A program made the position numbers and the translations under genes. A stretch of 46,928 bases of DNA from an uncultured Elusimicrobia bacterium (GTDB taxonomy: Bacteria > Elusimicrobiota > Elusimicrobia > Elusimicrobiales > UBA9959), in the NCBI GenBank assembly GCA_903917735.1, contig CAIXBR010000054.1, forward strand, positions 1 to 46,928. The letters are read 5' to 3'. The notes below the pieces were generated by a model that saw nothing but the letters and a program-made list of their open reading frames with translations, did not search any database and was not told the origin of the DNA. This document shows, piece after piece, positions 7,817-16,283 of the stretch. Within the stretch, counting starts at the first letter, position 1. Each line of letters starts with the position of its first letter.

Positions 7817-10506
7817 GAAAACCGCTCCTTTTCCTGCTGTTGGCCTCCAATTTCTCATTGGCCGCCTATGCCGGTCTGAGCACTGGTTTGCCGGGCGCGG
7901 TAAAAAAACAGGTGGCCAAGCTGAACGATAAAGTGCTGTCCGCCGCAAGAACAAAGAGCATGCCCGCGTCATTTTCCGGCCAGGCCGGCAACGGCGCGGC
8001 TGAAATTACCTGGGCGCCCGTGCCCGGGGCTTCCTCCTACAATTTATATTGGGGCAACACGCCTCAGCTGCAGGCCGCGCGGCCGCTGAATAAAACGGCT
8101 CAGGTGACAAGCCCTTATCTCCTTACGGGGCTGACTAACGGCGCGGTTTACTATTACGCCGTTTCATCCGTATCCGGCGGCCTGGAGTCCGACTTGACGC
8201 CTGTATCACAGCTGGCCCCCTCGGTTTCGCTGCCCCTGCGCCCGGAAGGCGTTTCGGGCGCGGGCGGCTCCGGGCAAATAACCCTGACCTGGGGCACTAT
8301 CCCTGGAGCCGCCTCTTATAATATTTATTGGGGTTGCGCGCCGGGAGTAACAAAAGCTTCAGCTAAGGTCCTCGGCGCAGTCAGTCCGTACGCGCATACC
8401 GCCCTGGCGTACGGGCAGAGATACTATTACCGCGTGTCCGCGCAGAACGCGGCTGGCGAGTCGCTACTTAGCGGGGAAATATCCGCCGCTCCGCTGCTGG
8501 CTTTGCCGCTGAATGTCGCCGTTTCCACCGGCAACTCGCAGAACACCATTTCCTGGACCGCGGTAAGCGGTGCCGCGGCGTACAATATCTATTGGGGAAC
8601 CTCGGCGGGCATAACTAAAACTTCGGCTAAGATCCCAGGCGTGGCCGGCCCTTATGTGCAAACCGGGCTGACTAACGGGCAGGCGTATTACTACCGTGTG
8701 GCGGCTGTTAATGCTGCGGAGGAATCCGGCCTGAGCGCGGAAGTGTCAGCGCTGACGGCGCCGGACGCGCCGCATAACGCGGCTGTCGTGGCAGGCGACG
8801 GGCAGAACACGATCTCCTGGGACAGCGCTGTGGGCGCCTTGTCTTATAACCTCTATTGGAGCACCGCGACGGGCGTGAGCAAAGCCTCGGCCAGGGTCTT
8901 AGGCGTGTTCAGCCCTTGCGAACATACGGGCCTGACGAACGGGAAGACATATTACTACCGGCTGACGGCAGCGAACGCGGCGGGTGAGTCGGCCTTGGGC
9001 GCAGAGATGTCGGGTACGCCCAAGGTGCTGCTGATGCCGGACGCGCCGCTGAACGCGGCAGTAACGTCAAGCAACGGGCGGAACACGGTTTCCTGGGATG
9101 CCGTTACGGATGCCGCGTCTTATAATATCTACTGGGCCGTTTCGGCGGGGATAACAACGTCTTCCGCAAAGATTGGCGGCGCCGCCAGCCCCCATGCGCA
9201 TGCCGGGCTGACGAACGGGCAGGCGTATTACTACCGCATATCGGCGCAGAACGCTGCCGGCGAATCCGGCCTTAGCGCGGAAGTTTCAGGCACGCCCGGC
9301 ATTATCAGCGGCGACAGGCTGTGGACCCGACAGCTTGGCTCTAACTCAGCGGATAATGGCTACGGCGTAGCGGCGGACTCTCATGGCAATATCTTCGTCG
9401 CCGGGCGTACCAACGGCGGGCTTGATGTGAATACGAATGCCGGCGATTATGATATCTTCGTGGCAGGCTATGACTCCTCCGGAGTCAGGCAATGGACCAA
9501 ACAGTTAGGGACAGCCGCGTACGAGGAAGGCCGGGGCGTGGCAGCGGACGCTTCCGGGAATATTTATATTGCCGGGCGCACGGCCGGCGGACTGGACGGG
9601 AACACGAACGCTGGGGATTCCGACATGTTCCTGGTGAAGTACAGCACTTCGGGAGCCAAGTTGTGGACTAAGCAGCTGGGGACGACGGCCTATGATGAGG
9701 GACGGGGCGTGGCGACGGATCCTTTGGGAAATATTTATGTGACCGGGAACACGGTCGGCGGGTTTGATGGGAACACGAACGCGGGCGGGAGCGATATCTT
9801 CCTGGTCAAATATGATGCCTACGGCTTAAAGAAATGGGCCAAGGAATTCGGGACGCCTTCGGCTGATTTCGGTTCGGGCGCGGCCACGGACCTTTCCGGG
9901 AATGTTTATGTCACGGGGTATACTAACGGCGGGCTGGACGGGAATGCGAACTCTGGCGGTTACGATATGTTCGTGGTGAAGTATAGTACTGCCGGCGCGA
10001 AGTTGTGGACGCGGCAGCTTGGGACGATCGGCTCGGATTTCGGTTCTGGCGTGGCGGCGGACACCTCCGGGAATGTCTATGTTGCGGGGTACACTAACGG
10101 CGGTATTGGGGGAAATACTAACGCCGGGGATTACGACGCGTTCCTAGTGAAGTATAGTACGGCCGGCGTGAGGTTATGGACGAGGGAGTTCGGGACGTCC
10201 GGCTACGATGAGGCCCGCGGCGTGGCCGTGGATCCTTCCGGTAACGTTTATGTTTCCGGGTCCACGGCTGGAGGTCTTGATGGCAATGTGAACTCCGGTG
10301 GTTACGACGCCTTCCTGGTCAAGTTCGACCCCTCGGGCGTCAAACAATGGACGAAACAGCTGGGCACTGCCTCCTCCGACATGAATTTCGGTGTAGCCAC
10401 TGACCCTTCTGGCAACGTTTACACCGTAGGCCAAACCGAAGGCGACCTTGCCGGCAACACCAACGCCGGCGCCCAGGACGTCTTCCTCTCCAAGTACTCA
10501 CAATAA
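7813..10506 (+). CDS. Secreted FN3-repeat and seven-bladed SBBP propeller protein
   Basis: This is an 897-residue exported protein. A signal peptide (about 1-20) is followed by five fibronectin type III domains of about 88 residues (about 51-137, 138-227, 228-314, 315-406, 407-497), each with a SYN-YW strand and a GLTNG-YYYR strand. Then come seven SBBP repeats of about 56-58 residues (about 500-897), each with KQLGT, GVA-D-SGN-YV-G-T-GGLDGN-NAG-D-F-VKY. Seven repeats would close one beta-propeller. Neither half has a catalytic motif; both are typical of adhesion or carbohydrate/protein binding outside the cell. No sorting tail or anchor is seen at the C terminus. The repeats are close to one another, so copy number may vary between strains. 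Confidence 0.85.
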   Translation: MRKPLLFLLLASNFSLAAYAGLSTGLPGAVKKQVAKLNDKVLSAARTKSMPASFSGQAGNGAAEITWAPVPGASSYNLYWGNTPQLQAARPLNKTAQVTSPYLLTGLTNGAVYYYAVSSVSGGLESDLTPVSQLAPSVSLPLRPEGVSGAGGSGQITLTWGTIPGAASYNIYWGCAPGVTKASAKVLGAVSPYAHTALAYGQRYYYRVSAQNAAGESLLSGEISAAPLLALPLNVAVSTGNSQNTISWTAVSGAAAYNIYWGTSAGITKTSAKIPGVAGPYVQTGLTNGQAYYYRVAAVNAAEESGLSAEVSALTAPDAPHNAAVVAGDGQNTISWDSAVGALSYNLYWSTATGVSKASARVLGVFSPCEHTGLTNGKTYYYRLTAANAAGESALGAEMSGTPKVLLMPDAPLNAAVTSSNGRNTVSWDAVTDAASYNIYWAVSAGITTSSAKIGGAASPHAHAGLTNGQAYYYRISAQNAAGESGLSAEVSGTPGIISGDRLWTRQLGSNSADNGYGVAADSHGNIFVAGRTNGGLDVNTNAGDYDIFVAGYDSSGVRQWTKQLGTAAYEEGRGVAADASGNIYIAGRTAGGLDGNTNAGDSDMFLVKYSTSGAKLWTKQLGTTAYDEGRGVATDPLGNIYVTGNTVGGFDGNTNAGGSDIFLVKYDAYGLKKWAKEFGTPSADFGSGAATDLSGNVYVTGYTNGGLDGNANSGGYDMFVVKYSTAGAKLWTRQLGTIGSDFGSGVAADTSGNVYVAGYTNGGIGGNTNAGDYDAFLVKYSTAGVRLWTREFGTSGYDEARGVAVDPSGNVYVSGSTAGGLDGNVNSGGYDAFLVKFDPSGVKQWTKQLGTASSDMNFGVATDPSGNVYTVGQTEGDLAGNTNAGAQDVFLSKYSQ

Positions 10507-10573
10507 AAACGGAAGGGATGATCCACGAGATGCCCAGGCCCTCTCCGGTTACCATCTGTCCTACCGGGGAACT

Positions 10574-10600
10574 TTCAAGGTCGCAATTCGTGACCTTGAA
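10574..10600. other. Perfect 9-bp hairpin in the 10507-10694 intergenic region
   Basis: TTCAAGGTC (10574-10582) pairs with GACCTTGAA (10592-10600). No T run follows, so it is not a clear terminator. The rest of this 188-nt gap is AT-richer, with TAAAATATAAAAT and TAGAAT (10639-10644) boxes that could be a promoter for the acetyltransferase; no matching -35 is evident. Confidence 0.35.
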
Positions 10601-10694
10601 GCGGGGGTAAAATATAAAATACCTGCCGTTCGCTTTGGTAGAATAGTTGGGACAAGGGGGGACGCCCGTTTTAAATTAGGGGTGATGTGCCTTT

Positions 10695-11138
10695 ATGAGT
10701 ATACGGCTTGTAAAAGAGAATGACTGTGCTGATTGGGCGCAGATGAGAGAGGCCCTTTGGCCGGCAGGGCCGGGAAGGCATGCCGGGCAGATCGCTGATT
10801 TCTTTGCCGGCAAACGGAAAGAGCCGCTTGAAGCACTAATTGCTTTGGACGGGCAAGGAAAGGCCGTGGGTTTTATCGAACTTTCTATTCGGGCCTATGC
10901 GGAGGGCTGTGATACGGACCGTGTTGCATATGTTGAAGGCTGGTATGTTAAACCAGAGGTTCGCCGGTCCGGAATCGGTGCCGCACTGGTCCGGGCGGCG
11001 GAGGCATGGGCAAGAACTAAAGGTTGTACGGAGTTTGCCTCCGACACCGAAGCTGATAATAACATGAGTGTAAATGCACATCACGCTGTCGGGTTCGAGG
11101 AAGTCGGTACTATCCGTTGCTTCAAAAAAACACTCTAA
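10695..11138 (+). CDS. AAC(6')-I-like aminoglycoside N-acetyltransferase (GNAT)
   Basis: This is a 147-residue acetyl-CoA-dependent N-acetyltransferase. The length and motif order match the AAC(6')-I group, which acetylates the 6'-amino group of aminoglycosides: ALWP near the N terminus, FIELSIR, the GCDTDRVAYVEGWYVKP segment, the acetyl-CoA loop RRSGIGAAL, then WA--KGCTEFASDTEADN and H-AVGFEE. A general GNAT role on another amine cannot be excluded. Codon use is AT-richer than in neighbouring genes and the gene stands alone between intergenic repeats, which suggests acquisition. An AGGGGTGAT ribosome site lies upstream, and a terminator follows. Confidence 0.75.
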   Translation: MSIRLVKENDCADWAQMREALWPAGPGRHAGQIADFFAGKRKEPLEALIALDGQGKAVGFIELSIRAYAEGCDTDRVAYVEGWYVKPEVRRSGIGAALVRAAEAWARTKGCTEFASDTEADNNMSVNAHHAVGFEEVGTIRCFKKTL

Positions 11139-11170
11139 ACATTAAATTGTGGGTGAATAAAAATCTCTTT

Positions 11171-11200
11171 ACCGCCGAGGAAGCCCGGCGGTTTGTTTTT
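11171..11200 (+). terminator. Rho-independent terminator of the acetyltransferase gene
   Basis: ACCGCCG (11171-11177) pairs with CGGCGGT (11186-11192), followed by TTGTTTTT. Confidence 0.75.
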
Positions 11201-11273
11201 GGTGGGGGATAAATAGACCGGCAAAGTTTTGGGAGGGGGACTGGTGGGGGGATGGGTTCGGCGGGACTTCTCG

Positions 11274-11609
11274 GGGTGGAGCAAAGCGACACCTTCCCGC
11301 CCGAGGCTTGCGCAGCGCCGAAACCGGGTGGACTTTACTTCTCGCTTTGCTACGGACACCGCAGTGAGTATGAGGCGCGCGCACGGTGAGGACCGGCGAA
11401 GAGCGAAACATAATTATGTTTCGCGTTCGGTCCGCAAGGCCGCAGGCAATTTCCTGCGTAAGCGAAATTGCCGAGGCGGGGTCGCGGAAAACCGCTATGC
11501 GGCTTATCCGTGACTGCGCGACGCCGGTCCCGACTGGCCCATACCCCCGCCAGTCTCCCGACTGGGCATCCTGTTGGATACAGTTGAATTGTGTCGCTTC
11601 GCTCCACCC
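11274..11609. repeat. Large multi-hairpin palindromic element P2
   Basis: The 582-nt gap before guaA has no supportable gene and holds this structure. Outer arms GGGTGGAGCAAAGCGACAC (11274-11292) and 11591-11609 pair at 18 of 19 positions. A second stem is GGACCGGCG (11390-11398) with CGCCGGTCC (11522-11530). Inside are a perfect 22-nt palindrome (11403-11424), GGCAATTTC (11445-11453) with GAAATTGCC (11464-11472) around the loop CTGCGTAAGC, a GCGG hairpin near 11487-11498, and GACTGG (11532-11537) with CCAGTC (11550-11555). GCAAAGCG (11281-11288) can alternatively pair with CGCTTTGC (11343-11350), competing with the outer stem. It could be a structured RNA, a non-autonomous mobile element or a repeat. 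guaA begins 112 nt downstream. Confidence 0.65.
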
Positions 11610-11721
11610 GCGGTTCGTTACCCAAAGCCACTACTTCGTCGGGAGAAAGGCGCGGTTGCTCTTTATTTGTTAGAATTTCTGTGCAATACTCCAAATTGAG
11701 CAGGCGGCAAGGGAACCATCT

Positions 11722-13254
11722 ATGGATCAAATCCTTATCTTGGACTTTGGCAGCCAGTACACTCAGCTTATCGCCCGCAGACTGCGCAGCCTGCGGGTTT
11801 ATTGCGAAATACTACCATTCAGCGCCACCGCCGAGGACATCCTGTCCCGCTCGCCCCGCGGCATCATCCTCTCCGGGGGCCCGTCCAGCGTCTACGACGC
11901 CGACGCCCCAAAACCCGACCTCGCAATCCTCAACCTCGGAGTGCCCATCCTCGGTGTCTGCTACGGCATGCAGCTCATAGCTCGCGAATACGGCGGCACC
12001 GTCTCAAAAGCCGCCAAGCGCGAATACGGCCTCAGCAAACTCAAAATACTCAAGGGATCGCGCCTCTTCAAAGGCATAAACGGCGCTGTCAGTGTCTGGA
12101 TGAGCCACGGCGACGAAGTAAAGAAAGCCCCCGCCGGCTTCCACGTAACCGCCCGCGCCGGCGGTTCCGATATCTCCGCCATGGAGAACCCGGACCTGAA
12201 CCTCTACGCCCTCCAGTTCCATCCCGAAGTGCACCATACCGAGCACGGCACCAAAATGCTCGAGAACTTCGCGCGCGGCATCTGCGGCTACAAAGAACAC
12301 TGGACCCCGTCCTCCTTCCTTTCCGAGAGCATCGCCGAAATAAAGAAGACTGCCGGCGGCAAAACCGTAATCTGCGGCCTGTCCGGCGGCGTGGACTCCT
12401 CCGTGGCCGCCGTGCTCGCACACAAAGCCATCGGCAAAAAGCTCAGCTGCATCTTCGTGGACACCGGCCTGCTGCGCCACGGCGACCGAGAGCGCATGAA
12501 AGAAGTCTTCCAGGATAAGTTCGGCTACAGCCTGCGGATAGTGGACGCCTCCGCGTTGTTCCTTGGCCGCCTGAAAGGCGTAACCTCCCCCGAGAGAAAG
12601 CGCAAGATAATCGGACATACCTTTATAGAAGTATTCGACAAAGAAGCGAAAAAAGTCCGCGATGCCGCTTTTCTCCTCCAGGGGACGCTTTATCCCGACG
12701 TTATAGAATCCGTCTCCGTGAAAGGTCCCTCGGCCGTCATCAAGAGCCATCACAACGTGGGTGGCCTGCCCGCCAAAATGAAGCTGGGCCTGATAGAGCC
12801 GCTGCGCTACTTCTTCAAAGACGAAGTGCGCGAACTGGGACGCAGCCTGAAGATCCCGGAGCCAGTGCTGATGCAGCATCCCTTCCCAGGGCCAGGCCTC
12901 GCCATCCGCGTGCTGGGCGAAGTTACCCCCGACAGATTAAAAATTCTCCGCGAAGCCGACCGGCTTATGCGTGAGGAGATACAGGCCGCCGGCTGGTACC
13001 CGAAGATCTGGCAGGCTTTCTGCGTGCTGCTGCCGGTACGCTCCGTGGGCGTGATGGGCGACGAACGGTCATACGAGTACACCATCGCCCTGCGCTGCGT
13101 CAGTTCCGTGGACGGGATGACCGCGGACTGGTCCAAGCTGCCCCACGACCTGATGCATAAAATTTCTTCCAGGATAGTCAGCGAGGTGCGCGGCGTCAAC
13201 CGCGTGGTCTACGACATCACCTCCAAGCCGCCCGCCACCATAGAGTGGGAGTAG
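11722..13254 (+). CDS. guaA: GMP synthase (glutamine-hydrolysing)
   Basis: This enzyme converts XMP, glutamine and ATP to GMP in the cytoplasm, the last step of guanine nucleotide synthesis. At 510 residues it is the usual full length. The N-terminal class I glutamine amidotransferase domain has C80 (GVCYGMQ), H167 and E169 (LQFHPEV). The ATP-pyrophosphatase domain has the PP-loop SGGVDSS (221-227), and the C-terminal dimerisation domain ends in the conserved KPPATIEWE. It lies just upstream of guaB, with palindromic element P3 between them, so both steps from IMP to GMP are encoded together. A large palindromic element (P2) also precedes it. Confidence 0.97.
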   Translation: MDQILILDFGSQYTQLIARRLRSLRVYCEILPFSATAEDILSRSPRGIILSGGPSSVYDADAPKPDLAILNLGVPILGVCYGMQLIAREYGGTVSKAAKREYGLSKLKILKGSRLFKGINGAVSVWMSHGDEVKKAPAGFHVTARAGGSDISAMENPDLNLYALQFHPEVHHTEHGTKMLENFARGICGYKEHWTPSSFLSESIAEIKKTAGGKTVICGLSGGVDSSVAAVLAHKAIGKKLSCIFVDTGLLRHGDRERMKEVFQDKFGYSLRIVDASALFLGRLKGVTSPERKRKIIGHTFIEVFDKEAKKVRDAAFLLQGTLYPDVIESVSVKGPSAVIKSHHNVGGLPAKMKLGLIEPLRYFFKDEVRELGRSLKIPEPVLMQHPFPGPGLAIRVLGEVTPDRLKILREADRLMREEIQAAGWYPKIWQAFCVLLPVRSVGVMGDERSYEYTIALRCVSSVDGMTADWSKLPHDLMHKISSRIVSEVRGVNRVVYDITSKPPATIEWE

Positions 13255-13279
13255 AAGGGGAGCCGCGAGATGCGCAGTC

Positions 13280-13407
13280 GGGTTGGCCGGGGTATTGCCC
13301 TGCGAACCCGGACCGAGGGAACCCTTGCGTCGGTTCCCCCCGCCTTGGGAAATTATGGCGGGGCCCCCTTCCGCAACGGGTTCTCAGGGCAATACCCCGG
13401 CCAGCCC
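13280..13407. repeat. Multi-hairpin palindromic element P3
   Basis: The guaA-guaB gap (227 nt) is mostly this structure. Outer arms 13280-13310 and 13377-13407 pair at 29 of 31 positions, one of the two exceptions being a possible G-U wobble. Inside, GGGAACC (13317-13323) pairs with GGTTCCC (13332-13338) around CTTGCGTC, and CCCCGCC (13338-13344) pairs with GGCGGGG (13357-13363), followed by CCCCCTTCC. The core from AGGGAACC to CCCCCTTCC is shared with element P4 at 36079-36123. The outer arms differ between the two yet remain self-complementary. Confidence 0.7.
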
Positions 13408-13481
13408 TCCGTGCCGCTGGCGCGGCAAGAGAGGTGGGGTAACGAATAAGGATTTCCGGATCTCATATTAGGAGGTAGGCA

Positions 13482-14939
13482 ATGCTTCAGGATAATATAC
13501 AGCTGGGCCTTACGTTCGACGATGTGCTGCTGCTGCCGGCCAAGTCGGACGTCATGCCGAAGCAGACCGGCATCCACACCCGCCTGACCGCGAAAATAAC
13601 CCTCAATATACCGCTGATCTCCGCCGCTATGGACACCGTTACCGAGTCAGCCCTCGCCATAGCGATGGCGCGCGAAGGCGGCCTCGGCATAATACACCGC
13701 GCCATGCCGGCGCACCAGCAGGCGCTGGAAGTAGCCAAAGTGAAAAAGCACGAAAGCGGCGTAATAACCAACCCGGTAACGATCTCTTCCGGTGAGACCT
13801 TGAAGGACGCGCTGGAGTTGATGCGCAAGCACGGGATCTCCGGCCTGGTGGTGGTTTCGCAGGGCAAGCTGGCCGGCATCCTTACCAACAGGGATGTGCG
13901 GTTTGAAAAAGACCTGGACAAGAAGGTGGCCGCCGTGATGACAAAAAAAGTCGTCACCGCCAAGGTGGGCATCACCCTTGAGCAGGCCGAGAAGATACTG
14001 CACGAACATCGCATAGAGAAGCTGCCCCTTGTCGACAGGAACGGCCAGTTGAAGGGCCTGATAACGACCAGGGACATGATGAACACCAAGGATTACCCCG
14101 ACGCCTGCAAAGACCGCGCCGGGCGGCTACGGGTAGGGGCGGCCATAGGCGCCGGCGACGCGGCTATAGAGCGCGCGGGCGAACTGGTGGCGGCCGGGGC
14201 CGACGTGATCTCCCTGGATTCAGCTCACGGCCATTCCGCCAACGTGCTGAAAACCCTCAGGGAAGTGAAGCGCCGCTACGGCGTTGAAGTGATAGCCGGC
14301 AACGTGGCCACTTACGAAGGCGCGCTGGACCTTATAAAGGCCGGCGCCGACGCTATAAAGGTGGGCATTGGCCCCGGCTCCATCTGCACCACTCGCATAA
14401 TCTCCGGCGTGGGCGTGCCCCAGCTGACCGCGATAAAAGAATGCTGCCGCGCGGCCTCAAGACGCCGCATCCCTGTGATAGCCGACGGCGGCATAAAGTT
14501 CTCGGGTGATATTACCAAGGCCATAGCCGCCGGCGCCGACTGTGTCATGCTTGGCACGCTGCTGGCCGGCACCGAAGAGGCGCCCGGCGATATCATCCTT
14601 TACCAGGGCCGCAGCTATAAGGCTTACCGCGGCATGGGTTCTGTCGGCGCCATGGAAGCCGGCTCCAAGGACCGCTACGGCCAGGCCGGCGTGGAAAAAG
14701 ATAAACTGGTCCCGGAAGGCATTGAAGGCCAGGTGCCATACAAGGGCTCCGTCGCCGACATCGTGCACCAGCTTACCGGCGGCCTGCGCTCCGGGCTGGG
14801 CTACTGCGGCTGCAAGGACCTGGCCGAGCTGCGCAGGAAAGCGCGCTTCGTGCGCATCTCCAACGCCGGCCTGAAGGAAAGCCACGTCCACGACGTGAAG
14901 GTGACCAAAGAAACCCCGAATTACGCGCGTAACGATTAG
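13482..14939 (+). CDS. guaB: Inosine-5'-monophosphate dehydrogenase
   Basis: This oxidises IMP to XMP with NAD+, the committed step to GMP, in the cytoplasm. The 485-residue protein has the IMPDH barrel interrupted by a pair of CBS domains (about 92-205) that usually bind adenine nucleotides for regulation. The catalytic Cys is C302 in GPGSICTTR, and the flap motif appears as [10 protein letters not shown] with the later KDRYGQ. The start is set by AGGAGGT just upstream. It follows guaA across element P3 and ends in a terminator. Confidence 0.97.
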   Translation: MLQDNIQLGLTFDDVLLLPAKSDVMPKQTGIHTRLTAKITLNIPLISAAMDTVTESALAIAMAREGGLGIIHRAMPAHQQALEVAKVKKHESGVITNPVTISSGETLKDALELMRKHGISGLVVVSQGKLAGILTNRDVRFEKDLDKKVAAVMTKKVVTAKVGITLEQAEKILHEHRIEKLPLVDRNGQLKGLITTRDMMNTKDYPDACKDRAGRLRVGAAIGAGDAAIERAGELVAAGADVISLDSAHGHSANVLKTLREVKRRYGVEVIAGNVATYEGALDLIKAGADAIKVGIGPGSICTTRIISGVGVPQLTAIKECCRAASRRRIPVIADGGIKFSGDITKAIAAGADCVMLGTLLAGTEEAPGDIILYQGRSYKAYRGMGSVGAMEAGSKDRYGQAGVEKDKLVPEGIEGQVPYKGSVADIVHQLTGGLRSGLGYCGCKDLAELRRKARFVRISNAGLKESHVHDVKVTKETPNYARND

Positions 14940-14958
14940 GGCGCTTCCCGCCGAAGAG

Positions 14959-14989
14959 GACCGCCGGGGAAACCCGGCGGTTCTGCTTT
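14959..14989 (+). terminator. Terminator-like hairpin after guaB
   Basis: CCGCCGGG (14961-14968) pairs with CCCGGCGG (14973-14980) around a GAAA-type loop, followed by a weak T-rich stretch (TTCTGCTTTG). Confidence 0.65.
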
Positions 14990-15031
14990 GTATGGAGGTT
15001 AGGCGGTAAAATTATACAGCGTGAAGGCGTG

Positions 15032-15062
15032 AAAAAGCCCCGCGGAAGGCCGCGGGGCTTTT
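15032..15062 (-). terminator. Bidirectional Rho-independent terminator
   Basis: AAAAGCCCCGCGG (15033-15045) pairs with CCGCGGGGCTTTT (15050-15062) around AAGG. It serves the minus-strand gene ending at 15098 and could back up guaB termination. Confidence 0.85.
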
Positions 15063-15097
15063 GTTCACGGCCGGGATAACTGCGCCGGCTTTCCTGT

Positions 15098-16090
15098 TTA
15101 CTTCAGCAAGTCGCCGCAGGAGGTCATGCTGCGGACCGCGTTCAGGGCGTAGTCCTTGGCCTGCTGGGCATTGTAGTTAAGGCCGCTGCCGCTGTAGGCG
15201 AAGCTGTACTGCCGCGCGTACTCGGCTTTGATGTTCTCTATCACCGGGATATCGCCGCAGTAGCCGCGCTCATTCCAGGCCCGCGCGCCGCTCACCGCGT
15301 CGTTGGCGTTGTCGTTCATATAGCTGCCGGAGTAGAAGAGCGTGTAAACTGCCTGATAGGCAGTTTTCCAGTTCTCTATCTGGGGCACCGTCATACGCTC
15401 CGCGTACTGCAGGGCGTAGTCCCTGGCGTCATTGGCGTTCATGTTCATGTAAGAGCCGCTGTAGGCGTAAGTGTTGAGCGCGGTATAGCGGGCCGAATAT
15501 TCACGGATAGTGCCGCAAGCGTGGGTCTGGTTGTAGTTCAGCGCCCAGTCGGTGGCCTGGCCGTCGTTATAGTTTATGCCGTTGCCGGAGTAGGCGAAGT
15601 TCTTGGCCGCCGTGAACTGGGAGTGGTCGAAGTCCTGGCAGTAGCCGCGCAGGTCGCCGCCCTGTACTGGCTGCGGGGGCATCGGGGGCTGCGGATGCCA
15701 GGGCTGGGGCGGATAAGGCTGCGGAGGGAAAGGCTGGGGGGGCATCGGGGGCTGCGGGTGCCACGGACCTGGCTGAGGACCGGGTTGCGGATGCCAGGGC
15801 TGGGGCTGGGGTCCGGGCTGCGGATGTATCTGCTGGGGAGGATTGGGCATCGGCGGATTAGGATGATTGTTGAAGCCGGGGCCGTTGTGGTTGCCGGGGC
15901 CATTCTGGCCGGGGAAGCCGTGGTCCTGAGGGCCATGCCCCTGCATACCAGGGGCTTTAGATTCATCTATAAGGGTTTGAACCTCGCTGATCTGGTCATC
16001 GAAAGAAACGGCCGCTACGGCAAAAGCCGAGCGCGCATAGCATGTAAGCGCCAGAACAGACATCACCGCGATAAGATTTGCTTTTTTCAT
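15098..16090 (-). CDS. Secreted Pro/Gln/His-rich protein with four YSG repeats
   Basis: This is a 330-residue exported protein of unknown function. A signal peptide (about 1-24, SAFAVA) is followed by an acidic helix, then a long Pro/Gln/His/Trp low-complexity stretch (about 47-142, repeated PQPWHPQP-like units). The C-terminal region (about 146-326) holds four repeats with YSG at 167, 210, 253 and 299 (period 43-46), each continuing with N-N and A---YAL positions, and four cysteines (151, 192, 278, 325) that could form disulfides. The Pro-rich part looks like a cell-wall spanning or extended linker, and the repeats like a binding module. Ribosome site GGGGAGGAG and a promoter lie upstream, and a terminator follows, so it is monocistronic. 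Confidence 0.7.
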   Translation of the reverse strand: MKKANLIAVMSVLALTCYARSAFAVAAVSFDDQISEVQTLIDESKAPGMQGHGPQDHGFPGQNGPGNHNGPGFNNHPNPPMPNPPQQIHPQPGPQPQPWHPQPGPQPGPWHPQPPMPPQPFPPQPYPPQPWHPQPPMPPQPVQGGDLRGYCQDFDHSQFTAAKNFAYSGNGINYNDGQATDWALNYNQTHACGTIREYSARYTALNTYAYSGSYMNMNANDARDYALQYAERMTVPQIENWKTAYQAVYTLFYSGSYMNDNANDAVSGARAWNERGYCGDIPVIENIKAEYARQYSFAYSGSGLNYNAQQAKDYALNAVRSMTSCGDLLK

Positions 16091-16122
16091 TCAGTATCTC
16101 CTCCCCGGAATTAACTGCTGCA

Positions 16123-16151
16123 TACATAGTGTACCATCCGCGGCGAAACAA
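16123..16151 (-). promoter_or_regulatory. Candidate promoter for the YSG-repeat protein
   Basis: On the minus strand TTGTTT (16146-16151) and TATGTA (16123-16128) are 17 bp apart. The start codon is 32 nt beyond the -10. The remainder of the 16091-16283 gap shows only a small hairpin at about 16169-16190. Confidence 0.4.
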
Positions 16152-16283
16152 TGAATGAGCCGAAGGTCCGCCTTTCTTTGAGAAAGCGGCCCAGGCGCCG
16201 TACCCCGGAATACCTATTGATGAATATCAACCGCGGAAGAATAACACGTCGGGAAAGCGATAAACTACCCCAAGGACAAAGAC

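Noticed and set aside
7813..10506. CRISPR-like periodicity at DNA level
   Set aside because: The repeats are coding FN3 and SBBP domains about 170-265 nt long that diverge gradually; there are no identical short repeats with unique spacers.
10448..10723. Plus-strand 91-residue reading frame between the SBBP protein and the acetyltransferase
   Set aside because: It overlaps the end of the SBBP gene in another frame, runs through a hairpin and overlaps the acetyltransferase start; composition is not protein-like.
11135..11730. Several 70-130 residue frames on both strands before guaA
   Set aside because: They arise because the palindromic element P2 is GC-rich with few stops; mirrored frames on both strands and no ribosome sites argue against genes.
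12004..12879. Long minus-strand frame inside guaA, and similar ones in dnaB, radA, mlaD and the ABC genes
   Set aside because: These are GC-driven shadows opposite strongly conserved genes, with no independent signals.
11274..13481. A guanine/purine riboswitch controlling guaA and guaB
   Set aside because: The structures before guaA and guaB do not match the purine, PRPP or ZTP aptamer layouts I know, and the guaB one (P3) recurs before mlaF, an unrelated gene.
15521..16114. 197-residue plus-strand frame opposite the YSG-repeat protein
   Set aside because: It is the antisense of a Pro/Gln-rich low-complexity stretch, which automatically lacks stops in other frames.
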